Assembly: GCA_016744135.1 (NCBI GenBank)
Contig: JADGEX010000001.1
Coordinates: 1,995,029-2,059,028 of the forward strand
Source of the DNA: Pseudodesulfovibrio sp.
GTDB taxonomy: Bacteria > Desulfobacterota > Desulfovibrionia > Desulfovibrionales > Desulfovibrionaceae
Length of the DNA stretch: 64,000 bases
Reading direction: 5' to 3'
The notes under the pieces were generated by a model. It saw only the letters and a list, made by a program, of their open reading frames with translations. It did not search any database and was not told where the DNA came from. Both the position numbers and the translations under genes were made by a program. Positions 62,533-64,000 of the stretch are shown one piece after another. The first letter of the stretch is position 1, and each line of letters begins with the position of its first letter.

Positions 62533-63132
62533 ATGATCAAACGTTTCGCCTTCGTCCTCGTGGCCATGTTTGCAGCCACGGCTCTGTCCGGCTGCGGATA
62601 CAATCAGATGCAACAACAGGAAGAGGAAGTCTTCGGCGCATGGGCTAACCTTGAAGCCGTCCTACAACGTCGGGCCGACCTCATCCCCAACCTTGTCGAA
62701 ACCGTTAAGGCGGCAGCCACCCATGAGAAATCCACGCTCACGGCAGTTGTTGAAGCCCGAGCCAAGGCCACACAGGTCAAACTCTCTCCCAAAATGCTGA
62801 CCGACAAAAAGGCTCTGGCTAAATTTCAGGCCGCGCAGGGCGAATTATCCTCGGCCCTGTCCCGACTCATGGTCGTGGTCGAACGATACCCTGATTTGAA
62901 GGCCAACCAAAATTTCCTGGGGCTGCAACACCAGCTTGAAGGGACTGAGAACCGCATCACTGTTGCCCGTCAGCGGTACAACGACGCGGTCAAGGCTTTC
63001 AACTTCTCCATCCGCAGTTTCCCGAATTCCTTGACCAACTCCGTGGCTCTTCATCTGGAACGCAAGGAATTCTTCCAGGCTGATCCCGGTGCCAAGGAAG
63101 TTCCCAAAGTCAACTTCGGCACCAAGTCCTAA
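62533..63132 (+). CDS. lemA: LemA family lipoprotein
   Basis: The 199-residue protein has a lipoprotein signal ([10 protein letters not shown]) and the LemA body: [24 protein letters not shown], and [24 protein letters not shown]. LemA proteins are helical membrane-bound proteins often encoded with TPM-domain genes, as here. The start at 62533 gives the lipoprotein N terminus; the frame is open upstream from 62458. Function unknown. Confidence 0.92.
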   Translation: MIKRFAFVLVAMFAATALSGCGYNQMQQQEEEVFGAWANLEAVLQRRADLIPNLVETVKAAATHEKSTLTAVVEARAKATQVKLSPKMLTDKKALAKFQAAQGELSSALSRLMVVVERYPDLKANQNFLGLQHQLEGTENRITVARQRYNDAVKAFNFSIRSFPNSLTNSVALHLERKEFFQADPGAKEVPKVNFGTKS

Positions 63133-63144
63133 ACGGAGACAAAC

Positions 63145-63945
63145 GTGCGCACACTTTACGCGACACTCCTCGGAGCGATCCTCCTTCTTGCCATGGCAAG
63201 CGGGGCTTTCGCTCTGGACGTCCCTCCTTACAAAGGAAGGGTCAACGATCTGGCAAACATGATGAATTCGTCCACAGAGCAAACTCTCGAAGCCCAACTT
63301 GCGGAACTGGAAAAAACGGACTCGACCCAGATGGCCATTCTGACCATCCCCTCACTTGAAGGCGATTCCATGGAGGACTTCTCGATCCGCGTGGCCGAGG
63401 CTTGGAAAGTAGGCCAAAAAAAATCTGACAACGGCGTCATTCTGCTGGTCAGCAAAGCAGACCGCAAATCACGTATCGAAGTCGGCTACGGCCTTGAAGG
63501 TGTCCTCACCGACGTACTGGCCGGACAGATTCTCGACAATGTGATTGCTCCACGTTTCAAACAGGGAAACTTTGACGCAGGGTTTAAAGATGGTGTGGTC
63601 GCCATCACCAGCGCGGTACGTGGTGAATTTGCAGCATCGAAAAGCCTTAAACGAAAAAGCAAACTTAACATCTTCTCGATCATCGTCGTTCCCATGATTC
63701 TCATCGTCATGTTCACCGAGAAATTCGGCAGGCCCAGACGACAGGGACAGATGACCGAGGAACAGGCCATTGAAGATGCACGTCGTCATGGCAGAGGTTC
63801 CACCGCTACCAACCTGCTCCTGCTCTCCATGCTTGGTGGCAGTTTTCGTGGTGGCGGCGGTGGCTTCGGCGGAGGCGGCGGTGGTGGATTCGGTGGCTTT
63901 GGTGGCGGCGGATTCGGTGGCGGCGGCGCAAGCGGTGGCTGGTAA
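63145..63945 (+). CDS. TPM-domain membrane protein with Gly-rich tail
   Basis: The 266-residue protein starts with GTG and a signal peptide (LLLAMASGAFA), then a TPM domain (about residues 27-150: GRVNDLANMMNS, NGVILLVSKADRKSRIEVGYGLEGVL), a membrane segment (IFSIIVVPMILIVMF) and a Gly/Phe-rich tail. This is the usual layout of the TPM partner of LemA. GGAG precedes the start. TPM domains have phosphatase-like folds; activity unproven. It is co-transcribed with lemA (12-base gap). Confidence 0.92.
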   Translation: MRTLYATLLGAILLLAMASGAFALDVPPYKGRVNDLANMMNSSTEQTLEAQLAELEKTDSTQMAILTIPSLEGDSMEDFSIRVAEAWKVGQKKSDNGVILLVSKADRKSRIEVGYGLEGVLTDVLAGQILDNVIAPRFKQGNFDAGFKDGVVAITSAVRGEFAASKSLKRKSKLNIFSIIVVPMILIVMFTEKFGRPRRQGQMTEEQAIEDARRHGRGSTATNLLLLSMLGGSFRGGGGGFGGGGGGGFGGFGGGGFGGGGASGGW

Positions 63946-63964
63946 AAAGGAAAAGACAATTCTC

Positions 63965-64000
63965 ATGAAAAACTTAGCACAAAAATTCCTGACTCAAGAA
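63965..64000 (+). CDS. Start of a further gene, probably a second TPM-domain protein (cut by the right edge)
   Basis: ATG at 63965 opens MKNLAQKFLTQE and runs to the right edge. AAAGGAAAAG lies upstream. Genes at this place in lemA operons commonly encode a second TPM-type membrane protein; only 12 residues are visible, so the identity is an inference. Confidence 0.55.
   Translation, partial: MKNLAQKFLTQE

Noticed and set aside
1..64000. CRISPR arrays, rRNA genes, complete insertion sequences, replication origin
   Set aside because: No regularly spaced repeats, rRNA-like sequence, transposase gene with terminal repeats, or DnaA-box cluster was seen.

Overview
The window looks like chromosomal DNA from a dissimilatory sulfate reducer of the Desulfovibrionales (Desulfovibrio or Pseudodesulfovibrio type). 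The grounds are two multi-haem c-type cytochromes, a molybdenum aldehyde oxidoreductase of the D. gigas Mop type and size, a molybdopterin/iron-sulfur oxidoreductase, and an AspT/AspD aspartate-alanine module. This assignment is an inference from gene content; there is no rRNA here to confirm it. The DNA is gene-dense, with short operons on both strands and many hairpin terminators between convergent genes.

Layout. 1-4.3 kb: end of a LuxR-type response regulator, two small heat shock proteins, a Trm112-like protein, a PHP phosphoesterase and a U32 peptidase-like protein. 4.3-8.6 kb: a tripartite efflux pump (adaptor plus RND permease). 9-15.4 kb: a leftward chain of overlapping genes, murJ, a TrmN6-like methyltransferase, a Cys-rich fusion protein and a four-gene Rad50/Mre11-like cassette in which Rad50 is split. 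15.5-21 kb: mutM, a PagL-like protein, a ChaN-PDZ lipoprotein and its partner, a DUF429 protein and a PaaK-like ligase. 21.1-23.6 kb: tRNA-Lys and tRNA-Glu, then an accessory island with a frameshifted RHS gene, a small membrane protein and an integrase remnant. 23.6-30 kb: flavodoxin/ferredoxin protein, arylamine N-acetyltransferase, an octahaem cytochrome with a sigma-54 promoter facing a divergent sigma-54 activator, TspO and a DUF523/DUF1722 protein. 30-40 kb: SEC-C methionine aminopeptidase, aspT-aspD, a GAF-LuxR regulator, the aldehyde oxidoreductase and a molybdopterin-binding protein. 40-45.3 kb: a formate/nitrite-channel plus molybdopterin-oxidoreductase operon and an ECF sigma factor fused to a substrate-binding-protein domain. 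45.5-53.7 kb: a chemoreceptor, a cytochrome b / octahaem cytochrome operon, a BASS-type transporter, a Crp/Fnr regulator and fumarase. 53.7-64 kb: two amino-acid exporters with their regulators, a DUF2959 lipoprotein, a cereblon-like (CULT) protein, HD and YigZ-family proteins, and a LemA/TPM operon cut by the right edge.

The strongest candidate for something new is at 48441-50162. An octahaem cytochrome of the tetrathionate-reductase type reads through one in-frame TGA, at a position where the family (from memory) has a Cys. A hairpin lies at selenocysteine-insertion spacing after it, and all eight CXXCH motifs are found only if the TGA is read through. Next in interest are the split Rad50 cassette with an intact zinc-hook motif at the break, the sigma-factor/NrtA-like fusion, and the bacterial cereblon homologue.
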